Of a stretch of 64,000 nt of DNA, positions 49,701 to 61,400 are shown one piece after another. The notes under the pieces are model-generated. The model was not told the origin of the DNA. It made no database searches and saw only the letters and a program-made list of their open reading frames with translations. Source of the stretch: Toxonevra muliebris (taxonomy: Eukaryota; Arthropoda; Insecta; Diptera; Pallopteridae). The stretch covers positions 1 through 64,000 of the forward strand of contig CAVNUY010000082.1 in assembly GCA_963691655.1 (NCBI GenBank), given 5' to 3'. Both the position numbers and the translations under genes were made by a program. The first letter of the stretch is position 1; each line of letters starts with the position of its first letter.

Positions 49701-52700
49701 TTATACTGTCGGAGACACCTTTTCTATAGGGGAGAAGACGTTTTATACTGTCGGAGACACCTTTTCTATACGAGAGAAGACGTTTTATACTGTCGGAGAC
49801 ACCTTTTCTATAGGGGAGAAGACGTTTTATACTGTCGGAGACACCTTTTCTATAGGGGAGAAGACGTTTTATACTGTCGGAGACACCTTTTCTATACGAG
49901 AGAAGACGTTTTATACTGTCGGAGACACCTTTTCTATAGGGGAGAAGACGTTTTATACTGTCGCAGACACCTTTTCTATAGGGGAGAAGACGTTTTATAC
50001 TGTCGGAGACACATTTTCTATAGGGGAGAAGACGTTTTATAGTGTCGGAGACACCTTTTCTATAGGGGAGAAGACGTTTTATAGTGTCGGAGACACCTTT
50101 TCTATAGGGGAGAAGACGTTTTATAGTGTCGGAGACACCTTTTCTATAGGAGAGAAGACGTTTTATAGTGTCGGAGACACCTTTTCTATAGGGGAGAGAA
50201 GACGTTTTATAGTGTCGGAGACACCTTTTCTATAGGAGAGAAGACGTTTTATACTGTCGGAGACACCTTTTCTATAGGGGAGAAGACGTTTTATAGTGTC
50301 GCAGACACCTTTTCTATAGGGGAGAAGACGTTTTATACTGTCGCAGACACCTTTTCTATAGGGGAGAAGACGTTTTATAGTGTCGGAGACACCTTTTCTA
50401 TAGGGGAGAAGACGTTTTATACTGTCGCAGACACCTTTTCTATAGGAGAGAAGACGTTTTATAGTGTCGGAGACACCTTTTCTATAGGGGAGAGAAGACG
50501 TTTTATAGTGTCGGAGACACCTTTTCTATAGGAGAGAAGACGTTTTATACTGTCGGAGACACCTTTTCTATAGGGGAGAAGACGTTTTATAGTGTCGCAG
50601 ACACCTTTTCTATAGGGGAGAAGACGTTTTATACTGTCGCAGACACCTTTTCTATAGGGGAGAAGACGTTTTATACTGTCGCAGACACCTTTTCTATAGG
50701 GGAGAAGACGTTTTATAGTGTCGGAGACACCTTTTCTATAGGGGAGAAGACGTTTTATAGTGTCGGAGACACCTTTTCTATAGGGGAGAAGACGTTTTAT
50801 AGTGTCGGAGACACCTTTTCTATAGGGGAGAAGACGTTTTATAGTGTCGGAGACACCTTTTCTATAGGGGAGAAGACGTTTTATAGTGTCGGAGACACCT
50901 TTTCTATAGGAGAGAAGACGTTTTATAGTGTCGGAGACACCTTTTCTATAGGGGAGAGAAGACGTTTTATACTGTCGGAGACACATTTTCTATAGGGGAG
51001 AAGACGTTTTATAGTGTCGGAGACACCTTTTCTATAGGGGAGAAGACGTTTTATAGTGTCGCAGACACCTTTTCTATAGGGGAGAAGACGTTTTATAGTG
51101 TCGGAGACACCTTTTCTATACGAGAGAAGACGTTTTATACTGTCGCAGACACCTTTTCTATAGGGGAGAAGACGTTTTATACTGTCGCAGACACCTTTTC
51201 TATAGGGGAGAAGACGTTTTATACTGTCGGAGACACATTTTCTATAGGGGAGAAGACGTTTTATAGTGTCGGAGACACCTTTTCTATAGGGGAGAAGACG
51301 TTTTATAGTGTCGCAGACACCTTTTCTATAGGGGAGAAGACGTTTTGTAGTGTCGCAGACACCTTTTCTATAGGGGAGAAGACGTTTTATACTGTCGCAG
51401 ACACCTTTTCTATAGGGGAGAAAACGTTTTATACTGTCGGAGACACCTTTTCTATACGAGAGAAGACGTTTTATACTGTCGGAGACACCTTTTCTATACG
51501 AGAGAAGACGTTTTATAGTGTCGGAGACACCTTTTCTATAGGGGAGAAGACGTTTTATACTGTCGGAGACACATTTTCTATAGGGGAGAAGACGTTTTAT
51601 ACTGTCGCAGACACATTTTATATAGGGGAGAGAAGACGTTTTATAGTGTCGGAGACACCTTTTCTATAGGGGAGAAGACGTTTTATACTGTCGGAGACAC
51701 ATTTTCTATAGGGGAGAAGACGTTTTATAGTGTCGGAGACACCTTTTCTATAGGAGAGAAGACGTTTTATAGTGTCGGAGACACCTTTTCTATAGGGGAG
51801 AAGACGTTTTATAGTGTCGGAGACACTTTTTCTATAGGGGAGAAGACGTTTTATAGTGTCGCAGACACCTTTTCTATAGGGGAGAAAACGTTTTATACTG
51901 TCGGAGACACCTTTTCTATACGAGAGAAGACGTTTTATACTGTCGGAGACACCTTTTCTATACGAGAGAAGACATTTTATAGTGTCGGAGACACCTTTTC
52001 TATAGGAGAGAAGACGTTTTATAGTGTCGGAGACACCTTTTCTATAGGGGAGAAGACGTTTTATAGTGTCGGAGACACCTTTTCTATAGGGGAGAAGACG
52101 TTTTATACTGTCGCAGACACCTTTTCTATAGGGGAGAAGACGTTATATACTGTCGGAGACACCTTTTCTATAGGGGAGCAGACGTTTTATAGTGTCGGAG
52201 ACACCTTTTCTATAGTGGAGAAGACGTTTTATACTGTCGCAGACACCTTTTCTATAGGGGAGAAGACGTTTTATAGTGTCGGAGACACCTTTTCTATAGG
52301 GGAGAAGACGTTTTATACTGTCGCAGACACCTTTTCTATAGGGGAGAAGACGTTTTATACTGTCGGAGACACATTTTCTATAGGGGAGAAGACGTTTTAT
52401 AGTGTCGGAGACACCTTTTCTATAGGGGAGAAGACGTTTTATAGTGTCGCAGACACCTTTTCTATAGGGGAGAAGACGTTTTATAGTGTCGGAGACACCT
52501 TTTCTATACGAGAGAAGACGTTTTATACTGTCGCAGACACCTTTTCTATAGGGGAGAAGACGTTTTATACTGTCGCAGACACCTTTTCTATAGGGGAGAA
52601 GACGTTTTATACTGTCGGAGACACATTTTCTATAGGGGAGAAGACGTTTTATAGTGTCGGAGACACCTTTTCTATAGGGGAGAAGACGTTTTATAGTGTC

Positions 52701-55379
52701 GCAGACACCTTTTCTATAGGGGAGAAGACGTTTTATAGTGTCGGAGACACCTTTTCTATACGAGAGAAGACGTTTTATACTGTCGCAGACACCTTTTCTA
52801 TAGGGGAGAAGACGTTTTATACTGTCGCAGACACCATTCCTATAGGGGAGAAGACGTTTTATAGTGTCGCAGACACCTTTTCTATAGGGGAGAAGACGTT
52901 TTATACTGTCGGAGACACATTTTCTATAGGGGAGAAGACGTTTTATAGTGTCGGAGACACCTTTTCTATAGGAGAGAAGACGTTTTATAGTGTCGGAGAC
53001 ACCTTTTCTATAGGGGAGAAGACGTTTTATAGTGTCGGAGACACTTTTTCTATAGGGGAGAAGACGTTTTATAGTGTCGCAGACACCTTTTCTATAGGGG
53101 AGAAAACGTTTTATACTGTCGGAGACACCTTTTCTATACGAGAGAAGACGTTTTATACTGTCGGAGACACCTTTTCTATACGAGAGAAGACATTTTATAG
53201 TGTCGGAGACACCTTTTCTATAGGGGAGAAGACGTTTTATAGTGTCGGAGACACCTTTTCTATAGGGGAGAAGACGTTTTATAGTGTCGGAGACACCTTT
53301 TCTATAGGGGAGAAGACGTTTTATAGTGTCGGAGACACCTTTTCTATAGGGGAGAAGACGTTTTATAGTGTCGGAGACACCTTTTCTATAGGGGAGAAGA
53401 CGTTTTATACTGTCGGAGACACATTTTCTATAGGGGAGAAGACGTTTTATAGTGTCGGAGACACCTTTTCTATAGGAGAGAAGACGTTTTATAGTGTCGG
53501 AGACACCTTTTCTATAGGGGAGAAGACGTTTTATAGTGTCGGAGACACTTTTTCTATAGGGGAGAAGACGTTTTATAGTGTCGCAGACACCTTTTCTATA
53601 GGGGAGAAAACGTTTTATACTGTCGGAGACACCTTTTCTATACGAGAGAAGACGTTTTATACTGTCGGAGACACCTTTTCTATACGAGAGAAGACATTTT
53701 ATAGTGTCGGAGACACCTTTTCTATAGGGGAGAAGACGTTTTATAGTGTCGGAGACACCTTTTCTATAGGAGAGAAGACGTTTTATAGTGTCGGAGACAC
53801 CTTTTCTATAGGGGAGAAGACGTTTTATAGTGTCGGAGAAACCTTTTCTATAGGGGAGAAGACGTTTTATACTGTCGCAGACACTTTTTCTATAGGGGAG
53901 AAGACGTTTTATAGTGTCGGAGACACCTTTCTATAGGGGAGAAGACGTTTTATACTGTCGCAGACACCTTTTCTATAGGGGAGAAGACGTTTTATACTGT
54001 CGCAGACACATTTTCTATAGGGGAGAAGACGTTTTATACTGTCGGAGACACATTTTCTATAGGGGAGAAGACGTTTTATAGTGTCGGAGACACCTTTTCT
54101 ATAGGGGAGAAGACGTTTTATAGTGTCGCAGACACCTTTTCTATAGGGGAGAAGACGTTTTATAGTGTCGGAGACACCTTTTCTATACGAGAGAAGACGT
54201 TTTATACTGTCGCAGACACCTTTTCTATAGGGGAGAAGACGTTTTATACTGTCGCAGACACCATTCCTATAGGGGAGAAGACGTTTTATAGTGTCGCAGA
54301 CACCTTTTCTATAGGGGAGAAGACGTTTTATAGTGTCGGAGACACCTTTTCTATAGGAGAGAAGACGTTTTATAGTGTCGGAGACACCTTTTCTATAGGG
54401 GAGAAGACGTTTTATAGTGTCGGAGACACTTTTTCTATAGGGGAGAAGACGTTTTATAGTGTCGCAGACACCTTTTCTATAGGGGAGAAAACGTTTTATA
54501 CTGTCGGAGACACATTTTCTATACGAGAGAAGACGTTTTATACTGTCGGAGACACCTTTTCTATACGAGAGAAGACATTTTATAGTGTCGGAGACACCTT
54601 TTCTATAGGGGAGAAGACGTTTTATAGTGTCGGAGACACCTTTTCTATAGGGGAGAAGACGTTTTATACTGTCGGAGACACATTTTCTATAGGGGAGAAG
54701 ACGTTTTATAGTGTCGGAGACACCTTTTCTATAGGAGAGAAGACGTTTTATAGTGTCGGAGACACCTTTTCTATAGGGGAGAAGACGTTTTATAGTGTCG
54801 GAGACACTTTTTCTATAGGGGAGAAGACGTTTTATAGTGTCGCAGACACCTTTTCTATAGGGGAGAAAACGTTTTATACTGTCGGAGACACCTTTTCTAT
54901 ACGAGAGAAGACGTTTTATACTGTCGGAGACACCTTTTCTATACGAGAGAAGACATTTTATAGTGTCGGAGACACCTTTTCTATAGGGGAGAAGACGTTT
55001 TATAGTGTCGGAGACACCTTTTCTATAGGAGAGAAGACGTTTTATAGTGTCGGAGACACCTTTTCTATAGGGGAGAAGACGTTTTATAGTGTCGGAGACA
55101 CCTTTTCTATAGGGGAGAAGACGTTATATACTGTCGGAGACACCTTTTCTATAGGAGAGAAGACGTTTTATAGTGTCGGAGACACCTTTTCTATAGTGGA
55201 GAAGACGTTTTATACTGTCGCAGACACCTTTTCTATAGGGGAGAAGACGTTTTATAGTGTCGGAGACACCTTTTCTATAGGGGAGCAGACGTTTTATAGT
55301 GTCGGAGACACCTTTTCTATAGGGGAGCAGACGTTTTATAGTGTCGGAGACACCTTTTCTATAGGGGAGAAGACGTTTT

Positions 55380-58300
55380 ATACTGTCGGAGACACATTTT
55401 CTATAGGGGAGAAGACGTTTTATAGTGTCGGAGACACCTTTTCTATAGGGGAGAAGACGTTTTATAGTGTCGGAGACACCTTTTCTATAGGGGAGAAGAC
55501 GTTTTATAGTGTCGGAGACACCTTTTCTATAGGAGAGAAGACGTTTTATAGTGTCGGAGACACCTTTTCTATAGGGAGAGAAGACGTTTTATAGTGTCGG
55601 AGACACCTTTTCTATAGGAGAGAAGACGTTTTATACTGTCGGAGACACCTTTTCTATAGGGGAGAAGACGTTTTATAGTGTCGCAGACACCTTTTCTATA
55701 GGGGAGAAGACGTTTTATAGTGTCGGAGACACCTTTTCTATACGAGAGAAGACGTTTTATACTGTCGCAGACACCTTTTCTATAGGGGAGAAGACGTTTT
55801 ATACTGTCGCAGACACCTTTTCTATAGGGGAGAAGACGTTTTATACTGTCGGAGACACATTTTCTATAGGGGAGAAGACGTTTTATAGTGTCGGAGACAC
55901 CTTTTCTATAGGGGAGAAGACGTTTTATAGTGTCGGAGACACCTTTTCTATAGGGGAGAAGACGTTTTATAGTGTCGGAGACACCTTTTCTATAGGGGAG
56001 AAGACGTTTTATAGTGTCGGAGACACCTTTTCTATAGGAGAGAAGACGTTTTATAGTGTCGGAGACACCTTTTCTATAGGGGAGAGAAGACGTTTTATAC
56101 TGTCGGAGACACATTTTCTATAGGGGAGAAGACGTTTTATAGTGTCGGAGACACCTTTTCTATAGGGGAGAAGACGTTTTATAGTGTCGCAGACACCTTT
56201 TCTATAGGGGAGAAGACGTTTTATAGTGTCGGAGACACCTTTTCTATACGAGAGAAGACGTTTTATACTGTCGCAGACACCTTTTCTATAGGGGAGAAGA
56301 CGTTTTATACTGTCGCAGACACCTTTTCTATAGGGGAGAAGACGTTTTATACTGTCGGAGACACATTTTCTATAGGGGAGAAGACGTTTTATAGTGTCGG
56401 AGACACCTTTTCTATAGGGGAGAAGACGTTTTATAGTGTCGCAGACACCTTTTCTATAGGGGAGAAGACGTTTTGTAGTGTCGCTGACACCTTTTCTATA
56501 GGGGAGAAGACGTTTTATACTGTCGCAGACACCTTTTCTATAGGGGAGAAAACGTTTTATACTGTCGGAGACACCTTTTCTATACGAGAGAAGACGTTTT
56601 ATACTGTCGGAGACACCTTTTCTATACGAGAGAAGACGTTTTATAGTGTCGGAGACACCTTTTCTATAGGGGAGAAGACGTTTTATACTGTCGGAGACAC
56701 ATTTTCTATAGGGGAGAAGACGTTTTATACTGTCGCAGACACATTTTATATAGGGGAGAGAAGACGTTTTATAGTGTCGGAGACACCTTTTCTATAGGGG
56801 AGAAGACGTTTTATACTGTCGGAGACACATTTTCTATAGGGGAGAAGACGTTTTATAGTGTCGGAGACACCTTTTCTATAGGAGAGAAGACGTTTTATAG
56901 TGTCGGAGACACCTTTTCTATAGGGGAGAAGACGTTTTATAGTGTCGGAGACACTTTTTCTATAGGGGAGAAGACGTTTTATAGTGTCGCAGACACCTTT
57001 TCTATAGGGGAGAAAACGTTTTATACTGTCGGAGACACCTTTTCTATACGAGAGAAGACGTTTTATACTGTCGGAGACACCTTTTCTATACGAGAGAAGA
57101 CATTTTATAGTGTCGGAGACACCTTTTCTATAGGGGAGAAGACGTTTTATAGTGTCGGAGACACCTTTTCTATAGGAGAGAAGACGTTTTATAGTGTCGG
57201 AGACACCTTTTCTATACGAGAGAAGACGTTTTATACTGTCGGAGACACCTTTTCTATACGAGAGAAGACATTTTATAGTGTCGGAGACACCTTTTCTATA
57301 GGGGAGAAGACGTTTTATAGTGTCGGAGACACCTTTTCTATAGGAGAGAAGACGTTTTATAGTGTCGGAGACACCTTTTCTATAGGGGAGAAGACGTTTT
57401 ATAGTGTCGGAGACACCTTTTCTATAGGGGAGAAGACGTTTTATACTGTCGCAGACACCTTTTCTATAGGGGAGAAGACGTTTTATACTGTCGGAGACAC
57501 ATTTTCTATAGGGGAGAAGACGTTTTATACTGTCGCAGACACATTTTATATAGGGGAGAGAAGACGTTTTATAGTGTCGGAGACACCTTTTCTATAGGGG
57601 AGAAGACGTTTTATACTGTCGGAGACACATTTTCTATAGGGGAGAAGACGTTTTATAGTGTCGGAGACACCTTTTCTATAGGAGAGAAGACGTTTTATAG
57701 TGTCGGAGACACCTTTTCTATAGGGGAGAAGACGTTTTATAGTGTCGGAGACACTTTTTCTATAGGGGAGAAGACGTTTTATAGTGTCGCAGACACCTTT
57801 TCTATAGGGGAGAAAACGTTTTATACTGTCGGAGACACCTTTTCTATACGAGAGAAGACGTTTTATACTGTCGGAGACACCTTTTCTATACGAGAGAAGA
57901 CATTTTATAGTGTCGGAGACACCTTTTCTATAGGGGAGAAGACGTTTTATAGTGTCGGAGACACCTTTTCTATAGGAGAGAAGACGTTTTATAGTGTCGG
58001 AGACACCTTTTCTATAGGGGAGAAGACGTTTTATAGTGTCGGAGACACCTTTTCTATAGGGGAGAAGACGTTTTATACTGTCGCAGACACCTTTTCTATA
58101 GGGGAGAAGACGTTATATACTGTCGGAGACACCTTTTCTATAGGGGAGCAGACGTTTTATAGTGTCGGAGACACCTTTTCTATACGAGAGAAGACGTTTT
58201 ATACTGTCGGAGACACCTTTTCTATAGGGGAGAAGACGTTTTATAGTGTCGGAGACACCTTTTCTATAGGGGAGAAGACGTTTTATAGTGTCGGAGACAC

Positions 58301-58400
58301 CTTTTCTATAGGGGAGAAGACGTTTTATAGTGTCGCAGACACCTTTTCTATAGGGGAGAAGACGTTTTATAGTGTCGGAGACACCTTTTCTATACGAGAG
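55380..58400 (+). repeat. Block E, copy 2, nested in unit F
   Basis: This follows block E copy 1 until position 58,397, where the next base (C instead of G at monomer position 20) breaks the match. Immediately after that point the sequence matches the start of unit F at 48,815. The monomer at about 58,395-58,415 therefore looks like a recombination joint. A 168-bp local repeat near 57,100-57,270 carries a second GACATTTT monomer. Confidence 0.88.
55561..55620 (+). repeat. Compound indel monomer (-G, +AG)
   Basis: The junction reads CTATAGGGAGAGAAGACG. It has the AG gain seen at the equivalent place in block E (47,031) but one fewer G. This private one-base loss changes the offset to block E from 8,542 to 8,541. 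Confidence 0.88.
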
Positions 58401-61400
58401 AAGACGTTTTATACTGTCGCAGACACATTTTATATAGGGGAGAGAAGACGTTTTATAGTGTCGGAGACACCTTTTCTATAGGGGAGAAGACGTTTTATAC
58501 TGTCGGAGACACATTTTCTATAGGGGAGAAGACGTTTTATAGTGTCGGAGACACCTTTTCTATAGGAGAGAAGACGTTTTATAGTGTCGGAGACACCTTT
58601 TCTATAGGGGAGAAGACGTTTTATAGTGTCGGAGACACTTTTTTCTATAGGGGAGAAGACGTTTTATAGTGTCGCAGACACCTTTTCTATAGGGGAGAAA
58701 ACGTTTTATACTGTCGGAGACACCTTTTCTATACGAGAGAAGACGTTTTATACTGTCGGAGACACCTTTTCTATACGAGAGAAGACATTTTATAGTGTCG
58801 GAGACACCTTTTCTATAGGGGAGAAGACGTTTTATAGTGTCGGAGACACCTTTTCTATAGGAGAGAAGACGTTTTATAGTGTCGGAGACACCTTTTCTAT
58901 AGGGGAGAAGACGTTTTATAGTGTCGGAGACACCTTTTCTATAGGGGAGAAGACGTTTTATACTGTCGCAGACACCTTTTCTATAGGGGAGAAGACGTTA
59001 TATACTGTCGGAGACACCTTTTCTATAGGGGAGCAGACGTTTTATAGTGTCGGAGACACCTTTTCTATACGAGAGAAGACGTTTTATACTGTCGGAGACA
59101 CCTTTTCTATAGGGGAGAAGACGTTTTATAGTGTCGGAGACACCTTTTCTATAGGGGAGAAGACGTTTTATAGTGTCGGAGACACCTTTTCTATAGGGGA
59201 GAAGACGTTTTATAGTGTCGCAGACACCTTTTCTATAGGGGAGAAGACGTTTTATAGTGTCGGAGACACCTTTTCTATACGAGAGAAGACGTTTTATACT
59301 GTCGGAGACACCTTTTCTATAGGGGAGAAGACGTTTTATACTGTCGGAGACACCTTTTCTATACGAGAGAAGACGTTTTATACTGTCGGAGACACCTTTT
59401 CTATAGGGGAGAAGACGTTTTATACTGTCGGAGACACCTTTTCTATAGGGGAGAAGACGTTTTATACTGTCGGAGACACCTTTTCTATACGAGAGAAGAC
59501 GTTTTATACTGTCGGAGACACCTTTTCTATAGGGGAGAAGACGTTTTATACTGTCGCAGACACCTTTTCTATAGGGGAGAAGACGTTTTATACTGTCGGA
59601 GACACATTTTCTATAGGGGAGAAGACGTTTTATAGTGTCGGAGACACCTTTTCTATAGGGGAGAAGACGTTTTATAGTGTCGGAGACACCTTTTCTATAG
59701 GGGAGAAGACGTTTTATAGTGTCGGAGACACCTTTTCTATAGGAGAGAAGACGTTTTATAGTGTCGGAGACACCTTTTCTATAGGGGAGAGAAGACGTTT
59801 TATAGTGTCGGAGACACCTTTTCTATAGGAGAGAAGACGTTTTATACTGTCGGAGACACCTTTTCTATAGGGGAGAAGACGTTTTATAGTGTCGCAGACA
59901 CCTTTTCTATAGGGGAGAAGACGTTTTATACTGTCGCAGACACCTTTTCTATAGGGGAGAAGACGTTTTATAGTGTCGGAGACACCTTTTCTATAGGGGA
60001 GAAGACGTTTTATACTGTCGCAGACACCTTTTCTATAGGAGAGAAGACGTTTTATAGTGTCGGAGACACCTTTTCTATAGGGGAGAGAAGACGTTTTATA
60101 GTGTCGGAGACACCTTTTCTATAGGAGAGAAGACGTTTTATACTGTCGGAGACACCTTTTCTATAGGGGAGAAGACGTTTTATAGTGTCGCAGACACCTT
60201 TTCTATAGGGGAGAAGACGTTTTATACTGTCGCAGACACCTTTTCTATAGGGGAGAAGACGTTTTATACTGTCGCAGACACCTTTTCTATAGGGGAGAAG
60301 ACGTTTTATAGTGTCGGAGACACCTTTTCTATAGGGGAGAAGACGTTTTATAGTGTCGGAGACACCTTTTCTATAGGGGAGAAGACGTTTTATAGTGTCG
60401 GAGACACCTTTTCTATAGGGGAGAAGACGTTTTATAGTGTCGGAGACACCTTTTCTATAGGGGAGAAGACGTTTTATAGTGTCGGAGACACCTTTTCTAT
60501 AGGAGAGAAGACGTTTTATAGTGTCGGAGACACCTTTTCTATAGGGGAGAGAAGACGTTTTATACTGTCGGAGACACATTTTCTATAGGGGAGAAGACGT
60601 TTTATAGTGTCGGAGACACCTTTTCTATAGGGGAGAAGACGTTTTATAGTGTCGCAGACACCTTTTCTATAGGGGAGAAGACGTTTTATAGTGTCGGAGA
60701 CACCTTTTCTATACGAGAGAAGACGTTTTATACTGTCGCAGACACCTTTTCTATAGGGGAGAAGACGTTTTATACTGTCGCAGACACCTTTTCTATAGGG
60801 GAGAAGACGTTTTATACTGTCGGAGACACATTTTCTATAGGGGAGAAGACGTTTTATAGTGTCGGAGACACCTTTTCTATAGGGGAGAAGACGTTTTATA
60901 GTGTCGCAGACACCTTTTCTATAGGGGAGAAGACGTTTTGTAGTGTCGCAGACACCTTTTCTATAGGGGAGAAGACGTTTTATACTGTCGCAGACACCTT
61001 TTCTATAGGGGAGAAAACGTTTTATACTGTCGGAGACACCTTTTCTATACGAGAGAAGACGTTTTATACTGTCGGAGACACCTTTTCTATACGAGAGAAG
61101 ACGTTTTATAGTGTCGGAGACACCTTTTCTATAGGGGAGAAGACGTTTTATACTGTCGGAGACACATTTTCTATAGGGGAGAAGACGTTTTATACTGTCG
61201 CAGACACATTTTATATAGGGGAGAGAAGACGTTTTATAGTGTCGGAGACACCTTTTCTATAGGGGAGAAGACGTTTTATACTGTCGGAGACACATTTTCT
61301 ATAGGGGAGAAGACGTTTTATAGTGTCGGAGACACCTTTTCTATAGGAGAGAAGACGTTTTATAGTGTCGGAGACACCTTTTCTATAGGGGAGAAGACGT

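Larger units (their letters stand above)
48815..58400 (+). repeat. 9.59-kb tandem unit F, copy 1
   Basis: Diagnostic positions match downstream at 9,592-9,593 bp: the 44-bp ACATTTTATATAGG monomer (48,841 against 58,433), GACATTTT (49,191 against 58,784), GAGCAGACG (49,438 against 59,031) and CTATAGTGGAG (52,211 against 61,804). The offset rises to 9,635 after a one-monomer gain in copy 2 near 61,890, as shown by GGAGAAACC at 53,835 against 63,470. The unit is about 228 monomers. Its right third (55.38-58.40 kb) is itself a copy of block E. Confidence 0.92.
29175..61240 (+). repeat. Zone of 44-bp monomers (+AG)
   Basis: From about 29,180 onward a recurring length variant reads GGGGAGAGAAGACG instead of GGGGAGAAGACG, giving 44 bp. 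Examples are near 29,180, 29,640, 30,560, 32,545, 33,265, 33,855, 36,125, 36,630, 37,180, 38,820, 40,010, 42,155, 44,935, 47,035, 48,213, 50,190, 56,085, 58,440, 60,085 and 61,220. I saw none before 29 kb. Each shifts the reading frame by two bases. The change is a one-unit gain in the GAGA run at the monomer junction, and block copying then spread it. Confidence 0.88.

Noticed and set aside
52215..53936. A 573-codon plus-strand open frame, with its copy of 587 codons at 61,808-63,571 and others at 55,196-55,594 and 58,626-59,828
   Set aside because: They recur because unit F is duplicated, differ by exactly one monomer, and stop at the one-T-short monomer. The apparent start in the CTATAGTGGAG copies (52,215, 55,196 and 61,808) is a GTG made by a substitution.
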